Notes: generated by a model from the sequence alone, not told the origin. A stretch of DNA of 64,000 nt from Bacteroidota bacterium (GCA_021324685.1 JAJPIQ010000005.1:1-64000); one strand, 5' to 3'; positions 45,301 to 54,115 are shown, counted from the stretch's first letter. Numbers and translations: made by a program.

Positions 45301-45891
45301 CTGATCGATAGGGGGGATGTTCAATGATTGATAGGCATAGTCCCATTTCGTGAGCACGAGAAGCCCGTTTTGTGCATACACCGAAGTTGCAATGTGGTCC
45401 AGGTGCAGATCGTCGAACCAGGTATTACCACCATCCGTCGTTTTCCAAAGGCAGGAACGGCCGAACGATCGGTTATAATCGAAAGGAATATCGCTGAAGA
45501 TGGAGGCATATCCCGTAAGGGAATCGATCATCGAAATTTTGGTAACCGCACCCTGAAAGTTTACTGGAATAACGCTTGGGGTCCATGTTACGCCTCCATC
45601 CGTCGTCTTATAAATCGCGACGGGCGCGATCCATGTCTCGTCCACAAGGGTTGTAACGGGATCGATTTGATCTCTATAAATGGCCGGCCGAACGCCAGAA
45701 CCGACAAGGCCATGGTCGGGATCGAAAAAAAATCCGCAGCCGATCGTGCGGTCGAACTGGCAAACGAGTTTCCATGTATTCCTCTGTGCGCGGGCCGCCG
45801 TAACGTACGCCAAAAACACAATCGCGACGAAAAGCGCCCGGATGGGAACGCGGAAAGCGACAAAACGACCGATGGGAACGTTAGAAGTCAC
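42391..45891 (-). CDS. Giant secreted protein with BNR-like repeats, cysteine-paired Ig-like modules and T9SS-type C-terminus
   Basis: A secreted protein of about 1166 residues. I take the GTG at 45891 as start because it places a signal peptide (IRALFVAIVFLAYVTAARA) near the N-terminus, but the frame stays open 261 nt further upstream and has no good start. The first half contains BNR/Ycf48-like repeats (TDGGVTWTP, TDGGNTWFDD, DDLGATWHF). Then come five modules of about 105 residues with a conserved Cys pair spaced 12-13 residues (for example CAPIQDTFTISDQGC). The last 80 residues open VISVAPNPAHSTVWS, a T9SS-type domain. Convergent with holA without a gap. Confidence 0.75.
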   Translation of the reverse strand: MTSNVPIGRFVAFRVPIRALFVAIVFLAYVTAARAQRNTWKLVCQFDRTIGCGFFFDPDHGLVGSGVRPAIYRDQIDPVTTLVDETWIAPVAIYKTTDGGVTWTPSVIPVNFQGAVTKISMIDSLTGYASIFSDIPFDYNRSFGRSCLWKTTDGGNTWFDDLHLDHIATSVYAQNGLLVLTKWDYAYQSLNIPPIDQMGGGYSYDAGVTWTEGFPAGTGNGGNDVAFSDSLNGVLTQMNDNIGGGNFWMTTDAGRTWQQSLSKQYEAWSTYAVPGRHIYFCANESQPGLPHASINWSSDGGFTWQQRASFADMHFTGGIAGAGNTLYFQTDSTYNGNPNFLYGMYRSDDLGATWHFVHGPAHSRDSRFVVTGCNGQVVYAFDGQGGVWKTTDGGDGTLKGSVALSIDTLSLLPNPCGDTIQFPAFGDNCIPVTIDSAAIVSGTELLSIADSTNFPKILSEQDSVSIRALFSPTSDGQDTAVVRIYGHSGQDTVIRDMIIETNSALPGGLELSSDTCSFKVGACSVGIDTVLLSGPGCSGMMLDSIVLSDGEIVLLDTFPQFIANGASLPVAISYAPDSAEHRSIAAQVFAHVGRRSYETTLAIAAQSIQQPPIFVLSDTLVALETRYCHPVVGSFSFLTTSCDSVTLDSIVSSSSAFTVSGVSRVLAPSALDTISVVYNPGASADSGQLHLYARHRNHAFDTAITVMGTNITNPQTLVLSRTIMSLATAGCAPIQDTFTISDQGCETLTLDSAIDKDSTISISFDSLKNTIAGGDSLVVRIQFDPSDSISKSGSVRLFAHTASKSFDTTVSLALSNNIPSQPLALSADSIFLFTKYCQPVALPIVISNSGCKAMAVDSVSIAGDTLQEFSYRVGDSLLSEQSDSMSIAFTPAFAGQRAVRARLYLHAGIRRFDTVLSITGKNLTAPVPMIPALTSLLAGKELLIPILLEPTTDTFSIRSYAFHLSFNTDLLTPERLEFSNTCSSVVDSFRFVAEPGSGCSGRVWLRDTISDSSRLDLPLIYVRTLVSLTRDSVTDVLLDTFVTDREPGLELCNIPEQPFQIALACGDPTLLDLLNTRTLSFDVISVAPNPAHSTVWSVQYVVHDAPSDLSLELYDETGALVRSMKSLPAAPGEHDVTMTTPLGPGNYILVLENGRERTARRVSVLR

Positions 45892-45900
45892 CGGAACATC

Positions 45901-47196
45901 GTGGATCTCGTGAATCGACCTCGAAACTTTGCCATTGCCCTCTTTGCGGTACTCGTGCTGCTCACAACGCTGCCGGGTGGCGCACTGCGTGGTTCCAACA
46001 AACACCATACGCGCAAACGGGCGCGGCATGCGCCGGCTTCGCATTCGCCCCGCCGAGGACGCTCGGCCGCTCGGGAACGCGCTTCGAAAGAAGAGACGCT
46101 TCGAAAAATTCAACAGGAGATCGCGAAATATGAGTCCGAACTTCGGGAGCACGAACGGCGCGAAAAACGCTCAAAAGCGAACATTTCGACCTATAATAAG
46201 CAAACGGCTGCCCTAAAAGCCAAAATCCACAAATTGCAGGATGAACTTCGCGAGTTTCAAACCGAAAAGTCGGACGTTGATCGTTCCCTGACCGAAACAA
46301 GCAGTACGCTCGAAAGCCTGAAGGCGGCGTATGCCAAAAGCAGCCGCGCGTTGTATATATCCGGGAGTATGGAGAGTAGCGATACCGGCTCACTTTTTTT
46401 TGACGGTGAGTCTTCGGATCCCGTCCGAATGCGCTACTACGCCGGCGCGATCGCGCGCGCCCACGCGATGAATCGCGCCAAGCTCGATTCGATGAAATTG
46501 GCGCTTGGCGAGTCCAGCAACGAACTCGCACAAACGATCGAATCGGAGCATGAAGAGATCGGCACACACCAGGAGGAAGCTTCCACGCTCGAATCGAAAA
46601 AAGCCGCCGAAGCGAAACAGCTGGCGCAGATTCAGGCGAGAAAAGAGCAATTAAGAGCGCTTCTCGCGGAACGAAAAGCCAGTGCAAAACGGCTGGAGTC
46701 CATTATTGCGGGACTCGTGCGACGCGAAGCCAACGCACGCACGACAAAAAAGGGACATCGAAAAACGACCGAATACGAAACCGAGCGATCGCTCGGACCG
46801 GTGCGTGGACCGCATTCGCTCGAGTGGCCCAGCGCGTCACACCGTATCGTGCAGGGATTTGGCGAGCATCGGAATGCCGAATTGGGAACGGTTACCATGA
46901 ATTTGGGTGTCGATATTGCGGCACCTGCCGGTTCCGTCGTGCGCGCGGCGGCCGAAGGTGAAGTCGCGCTCGTTTCGACGCTGCCGAGCTATGGGACCAT
47001 CGTCGTTATTCGTCATGCCGGCAGCCTGCATACGGTCTATGCCGACCTCACCAGTGCGAGCGTCCGTGAAGGCGCACATGTGCGTGCCGGTGAAGCGATC
47101 GGCAGGAGCGGGACGAATCCAGAATTAGGCGCTGCCATGCACTTCGAAGTCTGGAAAGGAAAATCGAAGCAAAATCCTTCCGCGTGGTTGAAATAA
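45901..47196 (+). CDS. EnvC-like LytM (M23) domain protein with degenerate zinc site
   Basis: An exported 431-residue protein. GTG starts at 45901 or 45910 give a basic N-terminus and hydrophobic signal FAIALFAVLVLLTTLPGGAL. Residues about 70-260 form a long coiled coil, followed by a linker and a C-terminal LytM domain. Zinc ligands expected in HxGxD and HxH are altered: the first appears as NLGVD, the second as AMHFEVW. The fold is therefore probably inactive, as in EnvC, which activates cell-division amidases. Its stop overlaps the next start by 1 nt (TAATG). The divergent gene begins about 9 nt upstream. Confidence 0.85.
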   Translation: MDLVNRPRNFAIALFAVLVLLTTLPGGALRGSNKHHTRKRARHAPASHSPRRGRSAARERASKEETLRKIQQEIAKYESELREHERREKRSKANISTYNKQTAALKAKIHKLQDELREFQTEKSDVDRSLTETSSTLESLKAAYAKSSRALYISGSMESSDTGSLFFDGESSDPVRMRYYAGAIARAHAMNRAKLDSMKLALGESSNELAQTIESEHEEIGTHQEEASTLESKKAAEAKQLAQIQARKEQLRALLAERKASAKRLESIIAGLVRREANARTTKKGHRKTTEYETERSLGPVRGPHSLEWPSASHRIVQGFGEHRNAELGTVTMNLGVDIAAPAGSVVRAAAEGEVALVSTLPSYGTIVVIRHAGSLHTVYADLTSASVREGAHVRAGEAIGRSGTNPELGAAMHFEVWKGKSKQNPSAWLK

Positions 47197-48101
47197 TGCG
47201 AAAGGACAAGACGTTGGCGGTTTTCTTTTTCATCGCGTGCTGCCTGCTATTCGGCACTCGATCCTTCGCACAGTCCATTGCGATTAAACTCCGAGATAGC
47301 ACGACCGCGCTGCTTCACATCGATAGCGCAAACTGGAACGAAGCATGGATCGAAGTGGACGGCGCTTCGCCCGGCACAAGGACGTTAACTCCAAAAGATA
47401 TTGAGGTCCGCACCAGGGACCGGAGCGCTCGTGTGCTCTCGGTCGATTCCATCGGCGCGAAATACAAAAGTGTTTTGGCTCTGAGTTTCGTGCTCGATAA
47501 TTCCGGCTCGATGTTCCACGCCTACGATTCGCTTGTGGGATACTGCGACAGCATCGCAGAAAAAGTTGCCAGGGGTGCAACGTTTCAAGCCGTAACGTTC
47601 GATACGCGCTATCGCGGCGGGTATCATCTCTATACAAATCGGAGTTCTGTTTTTCTCGCTCAACATCCGTTTACAGATTCTGTTTTTGCACTGGAGCGCT
47701 TCTGGCATTTTTTCGACACCGTCCGAACGGAATTTACGCCGCTCTACGATGCCCTCGCGGCGGCATTGGCGAACATTGAAGAACGCCGGCTCCACGGTGA
47801 TACTGCGCGTAATGACGTGCTCCTCGTCGTCACTGACGGTGCGGACAATGCAAGCCGGGCCTCCATCGAGCTCCTGGCCCAGCTCTTTCAGAATTCGAAT
47901 GTACGACTCTTCGCGATCAATTTCCGCACCGAGGAAGACAATCGTTTGGAATGGCTGACGCGAGAGGTCGGAGGGGATTTTCTTGTTGCGGACGATCTAA
48001 AAGCACTCCGGGAAATACTTTCTAACCTTGGGCGCGGTATCAGCCGTTCGTATCGTGTTCGGTATTTATTTCCTTCCACAGGTCCCGCCACGGGAAGATA
48101 A
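47196..48101 (+). CDS. Secreted von Willebrand factor A domain protein
   Basis: A 301-residue protein with an N-terminal signal peptide (FFFIACCLLFGTRSFAQ) and a VWA domain. The metal-ion site is complete: DNSGSM (D-x-S-x-S), a threonine in FTPLYDALA and the aspartate in LVVTDGADNA. It is read directly after the LytM-like gene through a TAATG junction, so the two proteins probably work together at the envelope. The C-terminus extends beyond the domain and ends near a converging small gene with which it overlaps by about 36 nt. Confidence 0.88.
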   Translation: MRKDKTLAVFFFIACCLLFGTRSFAQSIAIKLRDSTTALLHIDSANWNEAWIEVDGASPGTRTLTPKDIEVRTRDRSARVLSVDSIGAKYKSVLALSFVLDNSGSMFHAYDSLVGYCDSIAEKVARGATFQAVTFDTRYRGGYHLYTNRSSVFLAQHPFTDSVFALERFWHFFDTVRTEFTPLYDALAAALANIEERRLHGDTARNDVLLVVTDGADNASRASIELLAQLFQNSNVRLFAINFRTEEDNRLEWLTREVGGDFLVADDLKALREILSNLGRGISRSYRVRYLFPSTGPATGR

Positions 48102-48306
48102 CTTTATTTTCTTCGCGGCCGAGATACATACGGCATTCCGGCCATCGACGGCGGTGACGGTAAATTCTACGGAACCCGATTCTGCCGAAAGTGTGTCCTG
48201 GTCGAAAGTAATAAGCTGAAGTTTCTGACCCTGGACCGAATCCGTCGAGGACTTGCAGCCGTATAGGAGCCCGACAGCAAAAAGCACACACAACCATTGT
48301 TTTCAT
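48066..48306 (-). CDS. Putative small lipoprotein, start interrupted by one-base shift
   Basis: On the minus strand, the 75-codon frame ending at 48066 begins with a TTG (48293), giving CVLFAVGLLYGC (lipobox) and a short exported part ending KIKLSSRGGTCGRK. An ATG at 48306 begins ATGAAAACAATGG; with one A fewer in the AAAA run (48300-48303) the reading becomes MKQWLCVLFAVGLLYGC, a textbook lipoprotein signal. So either translation starts at the TTG, or the gene has a real or sequencing frameshift. A TATATTTG promoter-like box lies about 30 nt upstream. It overlaps the 3' end of the VWA gene by 36 nt. Confidence 0.45.
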
Positions 48307-48335
48307 AACGAGACGTAAAGGACAAATGACCGGCG

Positions 48336-48370
48336 CAAATATAAGTACAATTTCGCTCGTATTTTTGCAA
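48336..48370 (-). promoter_or_regulatory. TAnnTTTG promoter candidate for small lipoprotein
   Basis: On the minus strand TTG (48370-48368) is followed after 24 nt by TATATTTG (48343-48336), the Bacteroidetes -33/-7 pattern with slightly long spacing. It ends about 30 nt before the ATG at 48306. Confidence 0.35.
48360..48367 (+). promoter_or_regulatory. TAnnTTTG element in front of lysS
   Basis: TATTTTTG at 48360-48367 matches the Bacteroidetes -7 box but is only 8 nt before the lysS ATG, so any transcript starting here would be almost leaderless. No TTG occurs at the usual distance. Confidence 0.25.
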
Positions 48371-48375
48371 TCCGA

Positions 48376-49953
48376 ATGACGACCCACACACCACCGACAG
48401 AACACGCCGAGGAGATAAAAGACGCTCTGCGCCATATCGAAGAAGCGGAGCGGCCCGACGCCCTTACAGACCAGGAACGCGAGCGCCGCGCTTCGCTCGA
48501 GGAGCTACGCGCAAAAGGAGTCGAGCCCTACGCCTATGGATTCGAACGCACTCGCTTTTCGAACGAAGCGATTGCAATGTTCGACGAATCGAATCCCGAT
48601 CTCCATCCCTCCGCCAGCGTGGCTGGCCGAATTATGGGCGTTCGACGTATGGGAAAAGCGACGTTTGCCCATGTGCAGGACGAAGCCGGAAAGATCCAGA
48701 TCTATTTCAAATCCAACGATTTAGGCGAAAGATACGACCTGCTCCGCCTGCTCGATATTGGGGACATTATCGGCGCGAACGGCTTCGTGTTCCGCACACG
48801 TACGGGGGAGATCACCCTGCACGTCGAACGTTTCGAAATTTTGGCAAAAGCAATTCGTCCGCTGCCGGTCGTAAAGGAAGAGACCGATCCGGTGACCGGT
48901 GAAAAAATAGTTCACGATGCATTTTCCGATAAGGAACTTCGCTACCGCCAGCGATATGTCGATCTTGTTGTCAATCCGGAAATTCGCGAGACGTTTCGCA
49001 CTCGCGCAAAAATTATTTCGTCCATCCGAAGATTTTTCGACGACCGCGGTTATCTCGAGGTCGAGACACCGGTACTCCAGCCGATCTATGGCGGCGCGTA
49101 TGCACGTCCGTTCGTGACGCACCACAATGCCCTCGATTTCGATCTTTTTCTTCGGATTGCCGATGAACTTTACTTGAAGCGACTTGTCGCTGGAGGGCTG
49201 GCCACGGGAGTCTATGAGATCGCGAAAGATTTCCGTAACGAGGGCATGGACAAAAACCATAGTCCCGAATTCACCATGGCCGAGATCTACATCGCATACA
49301 AAGATTACGAATGGATGATGGCCTTCACGGAAGAACTATTCGTGGAAGTCGCACGCGTGGTCGGAATCCACCGCGGGAGCGCTCCAATCCAATTTACCCC
49401 TCCGTTCCGCCGCCTTTCCATGTACGACTCGATCAAGGAATACACCGGCACGGACGTCAGTAAAATGAATGAGGACGAACTTCGCATCACGGCGAAGCAC
49501 ATGGGCGTGCCGCTCGAAGCCGGTTCCGGAGTGGGAAAGATCATCGATGAAATTTTTTCCGCGAAGGTCGAGCACCATCTTATCGAACCGACCTTCATCA
49601 CGGACTATCCACTTTCGATGTCCCCGCTCGCGAAATCGCATCGCTCGCAGCCGGGACTCGTCGAGCGATTCGAGCTCTACGTCAATGGACAGGAACTCGC
49701 AAATGCCTTCAGTGAACTGAACGATCCACTCGACCAGCGCGCACGGTTTGAAGAGCAGGCGCGACTGCGGAGTAAAGGCGATGAGGAAGCGATGGTCCTG
49801 GACGAGGATTTCCTTCGCGCAATGGAATACGGAATGCCGCCCATGGCCGGGCTCGGTTTCGGGGTCGATCGCCTTACAATGATCATGACCGGCGAAGAAT
49901 CGATCCGTGACGTTGTTCTTTTCCCTGCCATGCGGCCGGAGAAAATCCGGTGA
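48376..49953 (+). CDS. lysS: Lysyl-tRNA synthetase (class II)
   Basis: Charges tRNA-Lys with lysine. The 525-residue product has an N-terminal OB-fold anticodon domain ([24 protein letters not shown], about residues 70-160) and class II catalytic motifs: motif 1 region [23 protein letters not shown]-like, motif 2 [20 protein letters not shown] and motif 3 [15 protein letters not shown]. Length is normal for the class II enzyme. Followed by a secreted-protein gene through a GTGA overlap of stop and start. Confidence 0.97.
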   Translation: MTTHTPPTEHAEEIKDALRHIEEAERPDALTDQERERRASLEELRAKGVEPYAYGFERTRFSNEAIAMFDESNPDLHPSASVAGRIMGVRRMGKATFAHVQDEAGKIQIYFKSNDLGERYDLLRLLDIGDIIGANGFVFRTRTGEITLHVERFEILAKAIRPLPVVKEETDPVTGEKIVHDAFSDKELRYRQRYVDLVVNPEIRETFRTRAKIISSIRRFFDDRGYLEVETPVLQPIYGGAYARPFVTHHNALDFDLFLRIADELYLKRLVAGGLATGVYEIAKDFRNEGMDKNHSPEFTMAEIYIAYKDYEWMMAFTEELFVEVARVVGIHRGSAPIQFTPPFRRLSMYDSIKEYTGTDVSKMNEDELRITAKHMGVPLEAGSGVGKIIDEIFSAKVEHHLIEPTFITDYPLSMSPLAKSHRSQPGLVERFELYVNGQELANAFSELNDPLDQRARFEEQARLRSKGDEEAMVLDEDFLRAMEYGMPPMAGLGFGVDRLTMIMTGEESIRDVVLFPAMRPEKIR

Positions 49954-50456
49954 GAGAAAAAGCAGTGAACCGTTCTCTGCTTTTTCTGCTCGCCTTCGGA
50001 ATTATTTTTGGCGCCTTACCGGGCCTGGCGCAGAGACACTACATTCCCCCTCGCCCCGCATTTGCCGGGCTTCATGTCGGAATGACCGAGGACTCCGCGT
50101 ACCTCATCATGAAGCGCATTGCACTTCGGCGCGATACGCTCCATGCCGATTCGATGGTTATTCTCGAGTCGGATTCGGTTGTCGTATTCGGACAGCCGGC
50201 GTATATTCAGATCCAGCTTGCAAAGAAACACGTACGAACCATCGTCATCAACTGGCATCCGCTGGGCGGCGATGGATACGTCGGCCTTCGCGACGTCCTG
50301 CTGTCGTACATGGAACGATATTTTGGCAAGGGCGTCGTTTTCACCGACGAGACGCTCACGTACCACCGATGGGAAACGGAAGACGGACGTAGTGAACTTT
50401 CCCACTCCGATAAATACTTCCGCGTCTTTGTCAGGTTAGGAAAACAAAAGTATTAG
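49950..50456 (+). CDS. Exported protein with BamE/SmpA-like segment
   Basis: A 168-residue exported protein with a signal peptide ending GALPGLAQ, whose GTG start overlaps the lysS stop. [17 protein letters not shown] recalls the 'GMT-x-x-x-v' element of small outer membrane proteins such as BamE/SmpA, but the likeness is weak. The remaining part is beta-rich with [16 protein letters not shown] and FVRLGKQKY. No function is assigned; coupled expression with lysS is a positional fact only. Confidence 0.6.
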   Translation: MREKAVNRSLLFLLAFGIIFGALPGLAQRHYIPPRPAFAGLHVGMTEDSAYLIMKRIALRRDTLHADSMVILESDSVVVFGQPAYIQIQLAKKHVRTIVINWHPLGGDGYVGLRDVLLSYMERYFGKGVVFTDETLTYHRWETEDGRSELSHSDKYFRVFVRLGKQKY

Positions 50457-50510
50457 CATTCTTTGTAGTTTTTTTTGGAGCCATCGCGAAATTTGATTGT
50501 TTTACGCAGG

Positions 50511-51509
50511 ATGTTGAAAACTTTCGTTCTTGCTGCCGTTCTTATTGTTGGCATGGGCCGCTCTGCTCTCGGCTTTGGCGGAGGAGATTCGACAAAAGTC
50601 GATTCGGCAGCTCAGGTCGCGAAAATCGTCGATTCGGCGGGAGTGCATTCCGTGCATGACATGGCCTTAGGACTCGATCGGCGGCCTGAGCCGGGAATCT
50701 TCGATATGATCACCAATCTTCCCCGCGATTGGCGGGACTGGGCGGTCGATAATGTCCAACTCCGGTACTGGCCACAGATTTCGCTCATTGCTGCTTCGAC
50801 CGCCGTGATGATCGTCTATGACAATCAACTCTGGCAGCCGTTTCTGAAGGAGTACAACCGAAATAATACGTTCCATAACGCTTCCGACCTCTTCGTCGAT
50901 ATGGGTGATGGTAGGTTCCAGTTCGGCCTCGCCGGTGTGGCGGCTGGATATGGACTCCTTACCGGCGATAAGCGAGCACTTCGCACGGCCTCGCAAATCT
51001 GCGAAGTGATACTGGCGGCTGGCGGCGTCGTCCAGCTCTTAAAGCATGTGACCGGCCGGGAAAGCCCGGTCGACATCACGACGAACCCGACCGGGCGCTG
51101 GGATTGGTTTCCTAACCAGATCGATTATCTCTACCATACTTCTCACTACGACGCCTTCCCATCGGGGCATCTGACGACGGCGCTTGCGACCCTGACGGTC
51201 ATAGCGAATAATTATCCGGAGCAGGCCTGGATCCGCCCGGTGGGATATGCGGCCTGTGCAGGGCTGGCGATAGGGCTCGTTGCGCAGAGCATTCACTGGT
51301 GGAGCGATTATCCGCTTGCCATCGCGCTCGGAATCGGATTTGGAGACCTTGTATCGCCCAATCCTCAAGGCGACGTGAGCGTTACCGAGTCCCCCAGGAA
51401 AGAGATGGGTGCGATACAGACCGAATGGGACCGACTCCTGGCGAACACTACGATCGTTCCCAGCTATACGATGGGCGGCGCGGGCCTTGCAATGAATGTC
51501 CGTTTTTAG
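50511..51509 (+). CDS. Membrane-associated PAP2 superfamily phosphatase
   Basis: A 332-residue protein with an N-terminal signal-like helix (MLKTFVLAAVLIVGMG) and the three-part acid phosphatase motif of the PAP2 family: KHVTGRESP, FPSGHLTTA and a HWWSDYP segment that carries the last histidine and aspartate. Works on lipid or isoprenoid phosphates. I take the ATG at 50511; a TTG 36 nt earlier gives an N-terminal extension without a clear purpose. It ends 12 nt from a converging gene. Confidence 0.88.
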   Translation: MLKTFVLAAVLIVGMGRSALGFGGGDSTKVDSAAQVAKIVDSAGVHSVHDMALGLDRRPEPGIFDMITNLPRDWRDWAVDNVQLRYWPQISLIAASTAVMIVYDNQLWQPFLKEYNRNNTFHNASDLFVDMGDGRFQFGLAGVAAGYGLLTGDKRALRTASQICEVILAAGGVVQLLKHVTGRESPVDITTNPTGRWDWFPNQIDYLYHTSHYDAFPSGHLTTALATLTVIANNYPEQAWIRPVGYAACAGLAIGLVAQSIHWWSDYPLAIALGIGFGDLVSPNPQGDVSVTESPRKEMGAIQTEWDRLLANTTIVPSYTMGGAGLAMNVRF

Positions 51510-51521
51510 CGAGTACCCCGC

Positions 51522-52205
51522 TTAACGGGTGTAGATCCGATAGATCGTTCCATGGCCGCGGCGGACGGCCTTCATGTGGGCATGCGAGTTCCCGTTGGCA
51601 CGGAGTTCTGCGAGCCGCTCTTCGGCTTCAAAATTGCTCGGCGTTTCAAGGGTCGGAAGATGATCGGCTTTCAATGCTTCCGATTCGCTCGTGATCCCGC
51701 GGGACGACGCCGGACCGGAAGTTCCCGGAGGTTCTTCTCTCGGAACAACGAGGGCCTCGGGAGGGACCTCTCCGGGTGCGACATTCGTCGGCGGCCGCGG
51801 AGTCGAAGCCTGGGTCGTTGCTCTGTTTAAAAGGGATTGGATCGTATCGACCGGCTTTTGGGCTTCGCGCGCATGCCGTTGACGAAAGCATCCTTCGCGG
51901 AACGAAAGCGCAATGCCGAGGGCAATGAGTAGTACGGTAAAGAGTCCGGCGATAAAACCGCCGCTTAACGGACGAGCTCCCGTCGTGGCCGGCGGAACGG
52001 ATTCATTCTCCGCCGAGGGAAGCTTCGCGGCCGCTTCCTCGACCGGTGAGGTGCCTATCGACGAAACCGGCGGCAGAACTTCGCCCGCATATTCACGGTG
52101 CGTTTCTTCGAGCAGGCGTTCGACGTCCTCCGGAGCCATACCGAATCGCTCCGCGAGCGCTTGCGACCGGGAACGGGGCGTCCAGATAGGGGCAGGTTCA
52201 GACAT
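51522..52205 (-). CDS. One-helix protein of unknown function
   Basis: A 227-residue protein with an N-terminal soluble part (MSEPAPIWTPRSRSQALAERFGMAPEDVERLLEE, helical), a single membrane helix (about residues 83-103, GFIAGLFTVLLIALGIALSF), and an exported Pro/Thr/Ala-rich section ending with a basic Arg/His-rich tail. I recognise no domain. It lies between the PAP2 phosphatase and the outer membrane barrel gene, 41 nt from the latter. Confidence 0.6.
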   Translation of the reverse strand: MSEPAPIWTPRSRSQALAERFGMAPEDVERLLEETHREYAGEVLPPVSSIGTSPVEEAAAKLPSAENESVPPATTGARPLSGGFIAGLFTVLLIALGIALSFREGCFRQRHAREAQKPVDTIQSLLNRATTQASTPRPPTNVAPGEVPPEALVVPREEPPGTSGPASSRGITSESEALKADHLPTLETPSNFEAEERLAELRANGNSHAHMKAVRRGHGTIYRIYTR

Positions 52206-52246
52206 GACCGTTCAGAACGGCTGCGCTTTGAATTATAGTTCGTGGC

Positions 52247-54115
52247 TCAGAATAGGTAACGAACGGAAGCCCAGAAGGACTGCGGATATTCCGGGTAGCC
52301 AGACCAGAAATCGCTCGGACCGGCGAGAATATTTTCGAGCGTAACGGTCAGTGCAAAGTGACGGTCGATCCGCGTTTCGACGTTCGCATTTAAGAACGTA
52401 AGCGATCGGGAGGGGCGAGAAATAGAACGAAAAGCGAGCGTGGGGTGAATATCGTCCCAGATAGAATTGAAATGATACTCCGCCAAAAATTTGAAGTCAG
52501 GTTCGAAGGGCATCGCATGGTCTTCTCCAGCGACGGTGGCAGAAGTAAATTCAGCCGATCCGGTAATAACATCACGAGCAAACAAAAGAAAATTGCCGGC
52601 GGCGGTGAGCGAAAACCGACGTGTCTCGTGCGGCACAACGATAAACGTGTTCGCCGAGTCGAGCGTGAGAACATCGAAAACAGGATCGCGATCGCGATCG
52701 ATATAACGAGCTTCAAACCGAAATTCATCGTCCGGCGAAAGCATATAATTCATATACGCGGCAAGATTGATTTTATCCATCGAAACCGAACGTCCATCGA
52801 CGGGCCCCGGAAAGGAACCTGTCTGTTTGAGCCCCACAGCAAGTTCCGGTGAGTAGAACGGGTCGATCTCCGTTAAACGGGCAAGCGATGCAAGCTGAAC
52901 CTGCGGCTCGAACGAACCGCCAATCTCCCACCGCGCATTCAGCGGAACGCGTATCCGAATGACCGGAAGCAAGGAGGAATAGGATGTTCCATCCATCGCC
53001 GAGCCGCCAAGGTATTCTGCACCGGCATACCATTCGAGCGCTCCGCGATGTCCGAAAAGAGCTTGGAACGATTGATCGCTAATGGAAGCGTTTTGTACAC
53101 CGAAGAACGCTCCCGTACCGCCGGTATCGGCGTTCATTGAGGCGTTCGCATACGTCCCATTCAGCAAAACGCGAAATGAGCCAAGGTCGAAACGCGTTCC
53201 AACGCCTACGCTTGGCATCGATTCCGTCGCACCCGAAGCGTCATTATTGTTGGTCACGCGCTCGCCGAGAGCGAAGTCGTAATGAAAGGCTTCCGAAAGG
53301 TCGCCGGTGAATGCCGCCGATGCAATAAAATTCGAGAGGCTATGATCGGCGGTCGAACGGTTCGTATTTGCAATCGAACGATCGTGAAAGCTGGCCCGTA
53401 CGGAAAGGTCCTGGGCGTAATTAGGAACTTCGGAAGGGTCCGCCCCGAGTTCGGCATCGAGCGTCGCATCGATGGCTGCAAAGGAATGGATCGCGGATGG
53501 AGAGGCGGCGATGGAACGATAGTCTCCCAGAAGCGAAAGGCCCGAACGTTCTGAAAGAGATTGCGAAAGCCATGCTGATACACGAGGTACTTCCACGTTT
53601 CCGGCGCCCCCTTCGACAAACGATTCGGAGGGACGCATAGGACGCAAAGGCATGGGGATCGGCGATTGGTCGAAGAACGGCAGGTTTTCGCGGGTGACGG
53701 GATTCATGCGTTCGACCAGCGTCGAGTCGAAGAGCACCGGATGAAGGTCCGTTTCGGACATGATCGCCGGCGGATAATTAAAGTGAACTCGGTTCCCAAA
53801 CCGGACCAGCTCCGGAATTTCGACCAGTTCGGAATCGAGCCATTCCTTATGCGGTAAGGAAACCGCGGTATCGATCATCGAAAATCCGGAATCGGCATAG
53901 TTCTGCTGGAGCGAATCGTTGAAGTGGAGTTTTTCAAGATCGGAAGCCCGGATCGTATCGGTATACACGAGCGTCCGTGCTTTCTGAGAACGGTGCAGTT
54001 CGGAAAGAATCGATGGTGGCAAAGGCCTCCGGACCGAATCGCGATACGACCCACCCTCTTGGGCGAATACACGAGCAGTCGATAGGAGTAGCAGCAACGC
54101 AAACGCGTATCTCAT
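52247..54115 (-). CDS. Outer membrane beta-barrel protein paired with TPR protein
   Basis: A 622-residue exported protein with signal peptide MRYAFALLLLLSTARVFAQ, a first third of soluble sequence and then a run of alternating amphipathic strands (about residues 190-622) that ends in ILAGPSDFWSGYPEYPQSFWASVRYLF, an aromatic end typical of outer membrane barrels. It resembles a TonB-dependent receptor barrel, but no plug domain or TonB box is evident. The ATG overlaps the stop of the TPR gene by ATGA, implying coupled synthesis. Confidence 0.7.
   Translation of the reverse strand: MRYAFALLLLLSTARVFAQEGGSYRDSVRRPLPPSILSELHRSQKARTLVYTDTIRASDLEKLHFNDSLQQNYADSGFSMIDTAVSLPHKEWLDSELVEIPELVRFGNRVHFNYPPAIMSETDLHPVLFDSTLVERMNPVTRENLPFFDQSPIPMPLRPMRPSESFVEGGAGNVEVPRVSAWLSQSLSERSGLSLLGDYRSIAASPSAIHSFAAIDATLDAELGADPSEVPNYAQDLSVRASFHDRSIANTNRSTADHSLSNFIASAAFTGDLSEAFHYDFALGERVTNNNDASGATESMPSVGVGTRFDLGSFRVLLNGTYANASMNADTGGTGAFFGVQNASISDQSFQALFGHRGALEWYAGAEYLGGSAMDGTSYSSLLPVIRIRVPLNARWEIGGSFEPQVQLASLARLTEIDPFYSPELAVGLKQTGSFPGPVDGRSVSMDKINLAAYMNYMLSPDDEFRFEARYIDRDRDPVFDVLTLDSANTFIVVPHETRRFSLTAAGNFLLFARDVITGSAEFTSATVAGEDHAMPFEPDFKFLAEYHFNSIWDDIHPTLAFRSISRPSRSLTFLNANVETRIDRHFALTVTLENILAGPSDFWSGYPEYPQSFWASVRYLF

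Noticed and set aside
45328-45900. Upstream extension of the LytM-like gene
   Set aside because: It is antisense to the BNR cargo gene and reads as low-quality protein; the signal peptide begins near 45901.
45901-47196. Active M23 peptidoglycan hydrolase
   Set aside because: Two of the zinc ligands are replaced (NLGVD and AMHFEV), so enzymatic activity is unlikely.
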